From positions 1 through 40,568 of the forward strand of contig JAKAEB010000013.1 in NCBI GenBank assembly GCA_021818445.1: a DNA stretch of 40,568 bases, written 5' to 3'. Shown here one piece after another: positions 10,666 through 19,662 of this stretch. This DNA comes from Planctomycetota bacterium. Lineage in GTDB: Bacteria > Planctomycetota > Phycisphaerae > WQYP01. Positions within the stretch are counted from its first letter, which is position 1. Each line of letters starts with the position of its first letter. Made by a program: the position numbers and the translations under genes. The notes beneath the pieces are model-generated. The model made no database searches. It saw only the letters and a program-made list of their open reading frames with translations, and was not told the origin of the DNA.

Positions 10666-11028
10666 TTAATAAAGTCCGATTACAAACAATCAACCCTTTT
10701 CAGCGTGATTAGATACACCCCGCCGCGCCCGGAGGCAAGCCGTTGTGGGGAGAAAAATCGGTACCACCGCCGCTTCAAGCGATATATCTGGTAATTATTC
10801 GCATTCCGGCCTCTAGGGAAATAACCGAACCTGTGCGCGCAATTTTATCTAATTCCCACACTGATGTGCCTCTTGCATGTGATGTGAATGAACCTTGTCC
10901 TGCATCAGATGCCCCTGATATTAAGCGTCCTTACCGCATGCAAGCAACTTTACAAGAAGCGCCATATTGCGTAAGCTGGAAGCAATCGCACGCTGATTTT
11001 GTGCGCAAAAAGTGGAGGAAATAATCGG
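10666..11028. promoter_or_regulatory. Divergent intergenic region with candidate promoter
   Basis: This gene-free stretch lies between the lactonase (minus) and the dehydrogenase (plus). On the plus strand TTGTCC (10895-10900) and TATTAA (10919-10924) are 18 bases apart. The spacer contains the palindrome GCATCAGATGC (10902-10912), a possible operator. GGAGG (11014-11018) is the ribosome site of the gene at 11029. No ORF is convincing here. Confidence 0.35.
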
Positions 11029-11961
11029 ATGCAATACAGGTCGCTCGGCAAGACGGGGCTTAATGTATCGGTACTCAGTTTTGGTGCCTCCTCCCTCGGT
11101 GGCGTTTTCCACAGCGTTACCCGCGAAGACTGCATCAAAACTGTGCATACCGCACTTGATCTCGGCGTTAATCTCATTGACGTATCCCCCTTCTATGGCC
11201 TGACCAAAGCTGAAACCATGTTGGGCGCAGCCCTCACAGGTGTCGATCGCAACCGTTACATCATGGCCACCAAAGTGGGGCGCTACGGCGAAAAAGAATT
11301 TGATTTCTCCGCCCGCCGGGTGACGGCCAGTGTGGATGAAAGCCTCGGTCGGATGCACTGCGGACATATCGATATCATCCAATGCCATGATATTGAATTT
11401 GTCCCCCTGAATATTATCATCAACGAAACATTACCTGCCCTGGAAAAACTCCGGCAATCAGGCAAAGTCCGGTTTATCGGTATTACCGGCCTGCCGCTGA
11501 AAATTTTCACCACCATCGCCGCCCAGGCAAAAATCGACACCATCCTTTCCTACTGCCGCTATACCCTCTTTGACACCTCACTGATGCGGATTGCGCCAGC
11601 ATTGGAGGCCAAGGGTATAGGCATCATGAGCGCCGCCCCTGTGTCGATGGGGCTTTTGACCAATCGCGGGGCACCGGATTGGCACCCCGCCCCCGATTTG
11701 ATTCGCAAATGTTGCGCCAAAGCGGCAGAATTTTGCCGCAGTCGAGGTGCCGACATCGCCCAGTTGGCCATCAGTTTTGCCGCCGCCGAAAAGCACATCG
11801 CCACCACCATTGTGGGTACCGCCAACCCGGAAAACTTTCGCCGCAACGTGGCCTGGGCGCAGACGCCGGTGGATGCCGAACTGCTTGCGGGAGTGCAAAA
11901 AATATTAGAACCGATCCGCGACCACTCGTGGCCGTCCGGCTTACCGGAGAATAATGACTGA
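11029..11961 (+). CDS. Aldo/keto reductase, predicted L-galactose 1-dehydrogenase
   Basis: NAD(P)-dependent aldo/keto reductase of 310 residues. The catalytic tetrad is visible as Asp51, Tyr56 (DVSPFYG), Lys82 (ATKVGRYG) and His120 (QCHDIEF). From memory of the family it resembles plant L-galactose dehydrogenase along its whole length: FDFSARRV, CHDIEF, RFIGITGLPL-IF, DTILSYCRY, MGLLT-G-P-WHPA and the ending ILEPI-WPSGL. It is therefore predicted to oxidise L-galactose (perhaps also L-fucose) to the lactone. ATG 11029 is chosen over an upstream TTG because GGAGG lies 10 bases before it. It heads a plus-strand operon with the next two genes; the zinc dehydrogenase begins 2 bases after its stop. 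Confidence 0.88.
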   Translation: MQYRSLGKTGLNVSVLSFGASSLGGVFHSVTREDCIKTVHTALDLGVNLIDVSPFYGLTKAETMLGAALTGVDRNRYIMATKVGRYGEKEFDFSARRVTASVDESLGRMHCGHIDIIQCHDIEFVPLNIIINETLPALEKLRQSGKVRFIGITGLPLKIFTTIAAQAKIDTILSYCRYTLFDTSLMRIAPALEAKGIGIMSAAPVSMGLLTNRGAPDWHPAPDLIRKCCAKAAEFCRSRGADIAQLAISFAAAEKHIATTIVGTANPENFRRNVAWAQTPVDAELLAGVQKILEPIRDHSWPSGLPENND

Positions 11962-11963
11962 CC

Positions 11964-12983
11964 ATGCAGACCGTCATATTAAATAACCCCGGCGAATTGG
12001 CCCTCATCGATCGCGCGGACCCCACGCCACCCAGCCCGGGCGAGGCGCTGGTACGGGTAGCCCGGGTGGGCGTGTGCGGTACGGATATCCATGCATTTCG
12101 CGGCAAGCAGCCGTTTTTCACCTACCCCCGCGTTTTGGGCCATGAGCTTGGCGTGGAAGTGCTGGCATTGGGTTCTGGTACGCATGGCGTGGCAGTGGGC
12201 GACCGCTGCGCGGTAGAGCCATACCTGCATTGCGGCTCCTGCATCGCCTGCCGCCATGGCAAAACCAATTGCTGCACCCAGATGCGCGTATTGGGTGTGC
12301 ATATCGATGGTGGCATGTGCAGCCATATAGTTGTGCCTTCGACCAAATTGCATCGGTCGGAAAAATTGTCGCTCGATCAACTCGCCCTCGTTGAAACACT
12401 GGGCATCGGTGCCCATGCCGTCGAGCGGGCACAGGTAAGGAAAAATGAATGGGCATTGGTCATCGGGGCCGGTCCGATCGGTCTCTCGGCGTTGCAATTC
12501 ATACAAGCCGCCGGTGCCCGGCCAATCGTGATGGAACCCAACCCGGGGCGCGTCGAGTTTTGCCGCCATCAGATGGGCGTGCAGCACATCATTGATCCCG
12601 CAGATAAGCCGATTGAAAAATTAAGAGATGTGACAGACGGTGATATGCCTACAGCGGTTTTTGATGCCACCGGCAACCCACAGTCCATGGCGGCATCATT
12701 CGGATTGGTGGCCCATGGCGGGCGTTTGGTGTTTATTGGCCTCTTTGTGGGCGATATCACCTTTCACGATCCGGACTTTCATCGGCGCGAACTCACGCTG
12801 CTGGCCAGCCGCAACAGCCGGGGTTCTGACTTCACCCGCATCATACGGCTGGTAGAAGACGGCGTAGTGGATACGCGGCCCTGGATCACCCACCGGGCTG
12901 GACTTAACGAAACGCCACGCGAATTTCCCCGTTGGGTTAATCCCGAAAGCCGCGTACTCAAGGCAATGATCGAGGTTGAATAA
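11964..12983 (+). CDS. Zinc-dependent dehydrogenase, LgoD-like L-galactonate 5-dehydrogenase
   Basis: Medium-chain zinc dehydrogenase of 339 residues. Catalytic zinc ligands are Cys38 (GVCGTD) and His60-Glu61 (LGHE). The structural zinc has Cys90, Cys93, Cys96 and Cys104. The NAD site GAGPIG is at 168-173. By recall it matches E. coli YjjN/LgoD (L-galactonate to D-tagaturonate) in long stretches: CGTDIHA-G-QPFF-YPRVLGHE, KTNCC, LGVHIDGG, FDATGN, GG-LVFIGLF, F-DP-FH-RE and SRN. It therefore should make D-tagaturonate, the substrate of the epimerase encoded next. It starts 2 bases after the preceding stop, so it is co-translated with the L-galactose dehydrogenase. Confidence 0.88.
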   Translation: MQTVILNNPGELALIDRADPTPPSPGEALVRVARVGVCGTDIHAFRGKQPFFTYPRVLGHELGVEVLALGSGTHGVAVGDRCAVEPYLHCGSCIACRHGKTNCCTQMRVLGVHIDGGMCSHIVVPSTKLHRSEKLSLDQLALVETLGIGAHAVERAQVRKNEWALVIGAGPIGLSALQFIQAAGARPIVMEPNPGRVEFCRHQMGVQHIIDPADKPIEKLRDVTDGDMPTAVFDATGNPQSMAASFGLVAHGGRLVFIGLFVGDITFHDPDFHRRELTLLASRNSRGSDFTRIIRLVEDGVVDTRPWITHRAGLNETPREFPRWVNPESRVLKAMIEVE

Positions 12984-12991
12984 TATGCCAG

Positions 12992-13014
12992 CCGGCTTGA
13001 CGGATTCAAGTCGG
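12992..13014 (+). repeat. Short intergenic hairpin
   Basis: CCGGCTTGA and TCAAGTCGG form a 9-bp stem with one G-U pair and a 5-base loop between the zinc dehydrogenase and the epimerase genes. It may be an RNA-stability or partial terminator element within the operon. It has no T-run. Confidence 0.35.
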
Positions 13015-13049
13015 GCCGGCCGGTTAATCATTAATTGAAGGGATATGCA

Positions 13050-14294
13050 ATGAAGCTGGAAAAATTCTCAATGGGCATCGGTGATCGCTTTGGCCATCAA
13101 GGCCGTGCCCAACTCGCGGCATTTGTAACAGCCGCCGGGCGAGGTGTGCATGTCACGCCGGTGTGGAATAAATCCAACCGTGAACATCTGATCGTTCATA
13201 GCGAGCCTGCAGCCGTGCGGACCGAGGCCGATGATGCCGTCAAAGCCCTTGGATGGAAAAGCTCCTACCGCGTGGATGCCGATCATATCGGCATTAAAAC
13301 CGTCGATCGGTTTTTGCCGGTAAGCGACTTTTTCACCATCGACGTGGCCGACTTCATCGGGAAGCCGACCAGCGAACCGGGTGTTGAAAATGTCATACGA
13401 CTGCTGGAGAAAACCGGTCTGCGTCCAGACATCCCTCATGTCAGCGCCCGCTTTGAGCTGACGCACGACAAAATTAATGCGATTGCCGCCAAGTATCTCG
13501 CAGCCGTGAAAGAGGCCGGCCGCGTGTACCGCCACATTGAAAATGCCCGGGGACGCGGCAATTTCATCACGGAAGTATCAATGGATGAAACCGACCGCCC
13601 GCAAACCCCGGAGGATCTGCTGGTGATCCTTGCCGCATTGGCCACCGAAGGTATACCGGTACAGACCATCGCCCCCAAATTCACCGGCCGGTTCAATAAA
13701 GGTGTCGACTATCAGGGTGACTTGGCTATTTTTGAGCGCGAATTTAATGATGATCTGGCCGTTGTGGCGTTTGCCGTCCGGCATTTCGGTCTGCCGGAAG
13801 AACTTAAGCTCAGCGTGCACTCGGGCAGCGATAAATTCTCCATCTATGCCCCCATCAACAAAGCGGTAAAGCGGATGAATTGCGGTTTGCACCTCAAAAC
13901 CGCCGGAACCACCTGGCTGGAAGAAATCGCCAGCTTGGCGGCTGTGGGCGGTGACGGGTTGGCCTTCGCCCGGGAGGTTTACGCCGGCGCACTCGATCAT
14001 TTCGATGAGCTTTGCGCCCCCTATGCCACCGTTATTGATATTGACCGCAAAGCATTACCGTCCGTGGAAAAGGTGAATTCACTTCCCGGCGATGCGTTCG
14101 CCGCCATGATTCGACATAACCCGCATCACGCCGCGTACAACCCGTCGGTGCGGCAATTGCTGCACGTGGGATACAAGCTGGCCGCCAATGCCGGCACCCG
14201 CTACACATCTCTGCTGCATCACTACGCCGAGCCAATAGGCCGATCGGTCACCGAAAATATCCTCGATCGGCATTTGCTCCGCATATTCGCTTAA
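13050..14294 (+). CDS. uxaE: Tagaturonate epimerase family protein (UxaE-like)
   Basis: Predicted D-tagaturonate 4-epimerase producing D-fructuronate, 414 residues. It resembles the Thermotoga maritima UxaE family in its C-terminal half: SMDETDRPQTP, KFTGRFNKGVDYQGDL, FEREF, LSVHSGSDKFS, GLHLKTAGTTWLE, YAGALDHFDE and VRQLLHVGYK. ATG 13050 is preferred over TTG 13035 because the purine-rich GAAGGGA lies 6 bases upstream. It follows the zinc dehydrogenase by 66 bases and completes a path from L-galactonate into the hexuronate route. The N-terminal third (FSMGIGDRFGHQG) appears shorter than in the Thermotoga protein. No fructuronate reductase, mannonate dehydratase or KDG kinase is recognisable in the window. 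Confidence 0.82.
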   Translation: MKLEKFSMGIGDRFGHQGRAQLAAFVTAAGRGVHVTPVWNKSNREHLIVHSEPAAVRTEADDAVKALGWKSSYRVDADHIGIKTVDRFLPVSDFFTIDVADFIGKPTSEPGVENVIRLLEKTGLRPDIPHVSARFELTHDKINAIAAKYLAAVKEAGRVYRHIENARGRGNFITEVSMDETDRPQTPEDLLVILAALATEGIPVQTIAPKFTGRFNKGVDYQGDLAIFEREFNDDLAVVAFAVRHFGLPEELKLSVHSGSDKFSIYAPINKAVKRMNCGLHLKTAGTTWLEEIASLAAVGGDGLAFAREVYAGALDHFDELCAPYATVIDIDRKALPSVEKVNSLPGDAFAAMIRHNPHHAAYNPSVRQLLHVGYKLAANAGTRYTSLLHHYAEPIGRSVTENILDRHLLRIFA

Positions 14295-14466
14295 ATCGCG
14301 GCCAATGGTGAAGTTTTGGCGGGGGGGAAGTTGGCGCAGCCGGCCCGCTCACCGGGACTTCGGCGTGCGGACATTCTTACAACGTCCCATATTGGACATA
14401 TCAGAATAAAATCGCTAGCATTTAACTCGATGGTTCATTCTGGCTCTTTTTACCAAGCGAGGGCGT

Positions 14467-16953
14467 ATGTCCAAACGTGTTGTGTCATCGAAATTACCTC
14501 GGCGTGATTTTGTCAAACTTCTGGGCGTTGCAGCCGGGGGGGCCGTGGCAAATGCATGGGCAGCCGACGCGCCCAACGCAGATGCCATGGGCAACGCGTC
14601 CAGCCAGCGACGGCCGATTCGCCTGTCAGCCATCAGCGGCCTGCAAAAAGTTGATATGGTTAATCCGATGATCGGTACCGGCTGGCATGGACACATGTTC
14701 CCCGGTGCCACGGCTCCGTTTGGTATGGTACAACTCAGCCCCGATACCGCCGGCATCTCCGAGCCGAAGTGGAATGGGCGCTGGGACATTTATCATTGGG
14801 ATCACTGCTCCGGTTATCACTATCCGGATGACACCATCCTGGGTTTTACCCATACCCATCTGCAGGGTACGGGTGCCAAGGATTTGGGCGATGTCCTGCT
14901 TATGCCTTTGGTGGAAGATGCCAACTGGGGTTGGAACGCCGGACGCCCCGGCGGCGAGCATGAAGCCCAGATCACCTACCTGGGATACGACAGCGGCTGG
15001 GTATCACGCGATGGCAAGCATGCCTATGCGTCGCGGTTTTCCCACGCCCGCGAAACCGCCAGTCCCGGCTATTACGCCGTTGATCTGCTTACCCCCAAAG
15101 TTCATGCTGAACTCACCGCCACCACGCGCTGCGGTATGCACCGGTATTCTTTTGCCGATGCACCTCAGCATAAAAATCGCGGCATCATTCTCGATCTTGT
15201 CCATGGGCTGGGTTGCACCGTCTATCATGCAGACCTCCATATTGAAAGTCCAACGCGCATCACCGGCACACGCTTTACGCACGGATGGGCCGCCAACAAA
15301 AAAGTTTATTTCGTCATTGAATTTTCCAAACCGTTTGCCCATCTTGAAGTCAGCGTGAATGGTGCTGTCCATCAGGCATCTGTGGGTGATCGCTTCAGTG
15401 GCGTGCAGATCAAGGCCATCTTTTCCCACGGTACAGGTTTAGATCATATCACCACCCGTGTGGGCCTATCCTGTACGGGCATTAAAGGTGCCCGCAGAAA
15501 TCTCAATGCGGAAATGCCGCATTGGGATTTTGACGCCGTGCGACGCGCTACCCAAAAACGCTGGGAAAAAGCTCTCGGTGCCATCACCGCTGAACTACCG
15601 AACACCGGCCTGTCGCAAACTTTCTACACCGCCGCCTACCACGGCATGGTGGCACCGGCCACATTTAATGATGTGGACGGCACCTACCGCGGCGAGGATG
15701 GCCGCAATCATTCGCACGCCGGCTTCACCAATTACACCACCATGTCAATCTGGGATATCTATCGCGGCGAATTCCCCTACATGATGTTTACCCAGCCGCA
15801 CCGTATCAATGATGTTATCAACACCCTGCTGGTGGATTACCAGCAACTCAATCAGCATTCGTTGCCCGTCTGGCCTCTCTGGGGCAATGAAACATGGTGC
15901 ATGACCGGCTTTCACGTGGTGGGGATGATTGCCGGTGCCTATGTGCGTGGCTTCCGCGGCTACGACGTTGAAAAAGTCTATGCCGCCATGCGCGACACCG
16001 CACTCGTTGGTGCCACCGCCAATGGCAATAAGGGCCTGCAGGAGCAATTTCGCAAGCTCGGATATGTCGCTTCGGCATCGGGGCAGCAAAGCGTATCACG
16101 AACATTGGACTTCTGTTACGACTACTGGTGTGTCGGTGCCATGGCCGACATGCTGGGTAAAGCCGACGATGCCCGGATGTTCTATAAGCTTGCCCAGAAC
16201 TACAAAAACATTTTCGATCCGAAGGTCGGTTTCATGCGCGGCAAACTGGCCGATGGCCGCTGGCGCGAACCATTCCGGCCCGATCAGGAATATTGGTCGG
16301 ATTACACCGAGTCAGATGCGTGGCAGGCGACATTCAACGTTATGCAGGATGTACAGGGCCTGATCGATCTTTATGGTGGTGACGCGGCCTTTATCTCCAA
16401 GCTTGATGCCCTGTTCGCGGCCCCATCGCGTGTGTACAACTCACCGCCGGACATCAGCGGTATGGTAGGGCAGGACGCGCAGGGCAACGAACCAAGCAAT
16501 CATATTCCTTATCTGTATCCATTTGCCGGGGCCCCGTGGAAAACGCAGTATTGGGTTCGCCGCGTCTCCCGGCTTTACAACAATACACCCGAGGGCATCC
16601 CCGGCAACGACGATTGCGGCCAATTATCAAGCTGGTTTGTCTTTGCCGCGCTGGGCTTTTATCCGGTCAATGCCGTCAATGGGGTCTATATCCTGGGTAG
16701 CCCGCTGGTTAAGCGGGCGGTTCTGCGGGATCCGATCGGTGGAAACAGCTTTGGTATTATCGCCAGCCGAAACCGCCCCGAAAATTGTTACATACGCCGG
16801 GCCAAATTAAATGGAAAAATATTAGATCGGGCCTGGATCACCCACGGTGAAATTCTCGCCGGCGGTGAACTGGAACTGGAAATGTCCGCCAAACCGGATA
16901 AAGACTGGGGCAGCGACAAACAATCACGCCCGCCATCGGGTTTGCTTAAATGA
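14467..16953 (+). CDS. GH92 family alpha-mannosidase, Tat-exported
   Basis: Exo-acting, calcium-dependent alpha-mannosidase family (GH92, mostly alpha-1,2/1,3/1,4/1,6-mannosidases), 828 residues. The N terminus is a twin-arginine signal (LPRRDFVKLLGVAAGG then AWA), so the enzyme is folded before export to the periplasm or beyond. GH92 marks are VNPMIGTGWHGHMFPGA, the PFGMVQLSPDT strand, GFTHTHLQGTGA, the acid region PLWGNETW and the catalytic-base loop EGIPGNDDCGQLSSW. It is 172 bases downstream of uxaE on the same strand, with its own GAGG ribosome site. Linkage to the L-galactose genes suggests glycan foraging, perhaps algal or plant polysaccharide or glycoprotein; this is inference. Confidence 0.93.
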   Translation: MSKRVVSSKLPRRDFVKLLGVAAGGAVANAWAADAPNADAMGNASSQRRPIRLSAISGLQKVDMVNPMIGTGWHGHMFPGATAPFGMVQLSPDTAGISEPKWNGRWDIYHWDHCSGYHYPDDTILGFTHTHLQGTGAKDLGDVLLMPLVEDANWGWNAGRPGGEHEAQITYLGYDSGWVSRDGKHAYASRFSHARETASPGYYAVDLLTPKVHAELTATTRCGMHRYSFADAPQHKNRGIILDLVHGLGCTVYHADLHIESPTRITGTRFTHGWAANKKVYFVIEFSKPFAHLEVSVNGAVHQASVGDRFSGVQIKAIFSHGTGLDHITTRVGLSCTGIKGARRNLNAEMPHWDFDAVRRATQKRWEKALGAITAELPNTGLSQTFYTAAYHGMVAPATFNDVDGTYRGEDGRNHSHAGFTNYTTMSIWDIYRGEFPYMMFTQPHRINDVINTLLVDYQQLNQHSLPVWPLWGNETWCMTGFHVVGMIAGAYVRGFRGYDVEKVYAAMRDTALVGATANGNKGLQEQFRKLGYVASASGQQSVSRTLDFCYDYWCVGAMADMLGKADDARMFYKLAQNYKNIFDPKVGFMRGKLADGRWREPFRPDQEYWSDYTESDAWQATFNVMQDVQGLIDLYGGDAAFISKLDALFAAPSRVYNSPPDISGMVGQDAQGNEPSNHIPYLYPFAGAPWKTQYWVRRVSRLYNNTPEGIPGNDDCGQLSSWFVFAALGFYPVNAVNGVYILGSPLVKRAVLRDPIGGNSFGIIASRNRPENCYIRRAKLNGKILDRAWITHGEILAGGELELEMSAKPDKDWGSDKQSRPPSGLLK

Positions 16954-17273
16954 TCTGAGTTCCGGATAAGGAATGTTGGAATTCGCGTTTTCTTCAAGGC
17001 GCTAATGTTTTCGCCCACGCAGATGGCGCGATGCCTGCGACACCGATGGCGATGCGGACGCGTTGCCAGCCATTTCACCCGCCACCCCATTTAGCCGCTC
17101 GCATGATGCACACGCGGTGAAAACAGCTCGGCATGGCGCTCCACCGCAAAAATACGCGCTTTATTTTCTACGATGCGTCGCACAGTTGCGGCAAAATCGT
17201 GCAAAATCTATAAAAATCGCGATTTCTTATCCCGAGCTACGTTAAACAACGCCAGTTGGTCTTCGGCCGCCAC
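16954..17273. other. Gene-free stretch
   Basis: This stretch lies downstream of GH92. Short frames here have no recognisable domain or ribosome site. It precedes the first rearrangement relic. Confidence 0.5.
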
Positions 17274-17366
17274 GAAATCCCCGCCGACCGAAGCTGGCCG
17301 ACCATCGCCCATGCGGATTTATTAACTAAAAACGCGCCGTACTGCAATCCAAAATGGTTCACCGCC
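17274..17366 (-). pseudogene. 93-bp fragment of the SPOR lipoprotein gene
   Basis: This matches 22908-23000, inside the SPOR lipoprotein gene, with about five mismatches and no gap by eye. On the minus strand it would encode part of the segment before the SPOR domain (around NHFALQYGAFLVNKSAWAM). It is a dead fragment left by duplication and rearrangement. Its position just left of the first SDR fragment mirrors the SDR-then-lipoprotein order to the right. Confidence 0.8.
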
Positions 17367-17461
17367 GGGCGGTGTGGCTAAATTATTCGGCACTTCGGGC
17401 GCTCCTGAAATATCCATACACGTAATATAAGGCAGAAACGTAAATTCTTCGGTTAGCTTTA

Positions 17462-17655
17462 GCGTTTTTTCTGCGGCCTGCCTTGGCACCCGTGGTCCGC
17501 GTTAATGGTCTCTTTGGCTCGGTCGCGCTACAATCATCCAAATGCCCCTTGGTTGCATTGACAGGAGTTGCACCCATGACCAATAAAACCGCCATCATCA
17601 CGGGTGCCAGTCGCGGCATCGGCCGCAATGTCGCCGTCAACCTTGCCCGGCGCGG
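17462..17655 (+). pseudogene. 5' fragment of SDR gene: left copy of 194-bp direct repeat
   Basis: These 194 bases equal 21164-21357 with about six substitutions and no indels by eye. They hold the upstream region, ribosome site (AGGAG) and first codons of an SDR gene (MTNKTAIITGASRGIGRN). After 17655 the match stops abruptly and the frame runs into unrelated sequence, so this copy is truncated. Together with the right copy it brackets 3.5 kb of accessory genes. Confidence 0.85.
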
Positions 17656-17855
17656 GGTGTGCCGCTCCGCTGGGTGCGTGCAAGACCGATCCTGGGCGGC
17701 AGGCCGTTTACCAGCTTTGCATGCCGATCTCTGATAGAACTCGTGGAGGATATCAGGGCCGATGAACTAAACCCTGACAGTCACTATATAACGATCACTG
17801 GGATAACGCAGGTGCTTCAATGTGAGGCCGCGTACGTTGCTGAAAAGGAGACACA

Positions 17856-18710
17856 ATGATTGCGATTACAGGCGCAAACGGACAATTCGGTGTATTAGCT
17901 ATCAAAGCCCTGTTGAAAAACACTCGGCCAGACCAGATCGTAGCTGCGGTCAGAAACCCGGAAAAGGCGAATGCGCTCAAGACCCTGGGTGTACAGATAC
18001 GGCACGCCGACTATGACAAGCCGGAGACCCTTGCCGAAGCATTCCGGGACGTCGAGAAGCTGCTTCTGATCTCGGCCGTGATACCAGGCGAGCGGCTTCG
18101 CCAGCACCGCGCTGCGATCGATGCAGCAAAAGGGGCCGGGGTAAGAGTCGTTGCATATACCAGTTTGCTTCGCGCCGACACCTCCGATCTCGCCCTCGCC
18201 GCCGAACATAAGGCGACTGAAGAGTACCTCAAAAAGTCGGGAATCAGTTTCATTCTGCTTCGGGATGGCTGGTACTTGGAGAACCACACAGCCGCTCTCC
18301 CGGCAGCAATTCAGAATGGAGTGATCATCGGCAGCGCCGGAGAAGGCCGTTTTGCCTCCGCATCGCGTGCCGACTATGCCGAGGCGGCTGCGGTAGTGTT
18401 GACGCAGCCGAGCCACGAGAACAAAGTCTACGAGCTTGCCGGCGACTCGTCCTTCACCCTCCGCGATCTGGCTGACGAAGTGACGAAACAGTCAGGCACT
18501 AAGGTTGAGTATAGGAATTTGCCGCCTTCCGAATATGAAGCGGCACTCCTTGGCTTCGGTCTGCCCAAGATGATCGTGGATGTAGTTGTCGATGCGGACC
18601 TGAAAACCAGAAATGGAGCATTGGACAGTTCGAGTCGCGATCTTTCTGCACTGATAGGCAGGCCCACGACAACCTTAACCGAGGCAGTGGCAACCGCATT
18701 ACGCCCCTGA
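17856..18710 (+). CDS. NmrA-like NAD(P)H-binding reductase, QorB (quinone oxidoreductase 2) type
   Basis: Atypical short-chain dehydrogenase of 284 residues, close to the length of E. coli YtfG/QorB, which reduces quinones with NADPH. The N-terminal nucleotide motif is TGANGQFG, followed by AAVRNPEKA. GVRVVAYTSLLRAD and LLRDGWYLENH are typical of the QorB/NmrA subgroup, which lacks the classical YxxxK. AAGGAG (in the run before the ATG) gives a good ribosome site. It is the first gene of the repeat-bracketed insert and is followed 66 bases later by a second Rossmann-fold gene. Such genes are often mobile and linked to quinone or electrophile stress; that role is inference. Confidence 0.85.
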   Translation: MIAITGANGQFGVLAIKALLKNTRPDQIVAAVRNPEKANALKTLGVQIRHADYDKPETLAEAFRDVEKLLLISAVIPGERLRQHRAAIDAAKGAGVRVVAYTSLLRADTSDLALAAEHKATEEYLKKSGISFILLRDGWYLENHTAALPAAIQNGVIIGSAGEGRFASASRADYAEAAAVVLTQPSHENKVYELAGDSSFTLRDLADEVTKQSGTKVEYRNLPPSEYEAALLGFGLPKMIVDVVVDADLKTRNGALDSSSRDLSALIGRPTTTLTEAVATALRP

Positions 18711-18776
18711 GCGGTGCGCTTGCAGTTCGCTCGTGACATTCTTACGCCCACACTTCTACCTGGAAAGGAACAAATC

Positions 18777-19592
18777 ATGACCGTCCTCATTACCGGCAGT
18801 ACCGGCCTTGTCGGCAGCCGCCTTTTGCCCCGTTTGGTTGCAGCGAAGATCGACTGCCGGGCACTCGTTCGCGCCGGAAAGGCCGTTCCGGCCGGTGTAA
18901 GGGCGGTGGAAGGTGACCTCCTCGATCCGGCGTCTTTGGCGGCCGCGGTGGACGGTGTTGACGCCATTGTCCATCTCGCCGCTGTCCTACGGGCACCTCA
19001 ACCCGAACAGATATGGGCAGTCAACCTCGAGGGTACGCGAAACCTGATTGCGGCCACCAAGGAACATGCACGCGGGAGCCGTTTCATCATGGCCAGCACC
19101 GGACTTGTCTATGACGAAGACGGCCATGGGCCGGCGCGGGAAGGTGATCACGTCGCGCCGAAGCGTGATTATCCTGCCAGCAAGGTCGCTGCCGAGAAAC
19201 TCCTGCGCGAAAGTGGGCTTAACTGGTCGATCCTTCGCTACGGCTTCGTCTACGGCGACAAAGACGGACATCTCAGCCAAATCCCCCATATTGCGCAACG
19301 CCTGCAGATGCATCCTGCCAACAGGCTGAGCATGATCCATCACCGCGACATTGCAGCCCTGACGAAAATGGGGTTGAGCGGTGTCTTCGATCGCCGGATC
19401 GTCAATGCAGTGGACGACGCACCGATGACCATCTTCGAACTGGGCCAGATCGTCGGCGCTCCGATAGAGCCAGTCGCCGCACCGCTGACTAATCCCTGGT
19501 GGTGTGTCATGGATGGATCATTGGCACAAAGCCTGGGCTTTAAGCCCGAATTGGCAACAACCCGGCAGGCAGCCCGGGACGGTGTACTCTAG
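18777..19592 (+). CDS. NAD-dependent epimerase/dehydratase family protein
   Basis: Extended-SDR protein of 271 residues. The Rossmann motif TGSTGLVGSRL is at the N terminus, VDAIVHLAAVLRAP gives the family's HLAA motif, and YPASKVAAEKLL gives the YxxxK pair (YPASK). FVYGDKDGH and SMIHHRDIA follow as in UDP-sugar epimerase-like reductases. ATG 18777 is chosen because AAAGGA precedes it and the longer frame reaches back to the previous stop. It is shorter than true sugar epimerases, so an NAD(P)-dependent reductase of unknown substrate is more likely. It is probably co-transcribed with the QorB-like gene. Confidence 0.82.
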   Translation: MTVLITGSTGLVGSRLLPRLVAAKIDCRALVRAGKAVPAGVRAVEGDLLDPASLAAAVDGVDAIVHLAAVLRAPQPEQIWAVNLEGTRNLIAATKEHARGSRFIMASTGLVYDEDGHGPAREGDHVAPKRDYPASKVAAEKLLRESGLNWSILRYGFVYGDKDGHLSQIPHIAQRLQMHPANRLSMIHHRDIAALTKMGLSGVFDRRIVNAVDDAPMTIFELGQIVGAPIEPVAAPLTNPWWCVMDGSLAQSLGFKPELATTRQAARDGVL

Positions 19593-19662
19593 GTCCGATT
19601 TGTGGTAGGGATGATCCGATTGAAAATGCGTTTGCAGGGCAAAAGACGCAGGAGAACTATCG

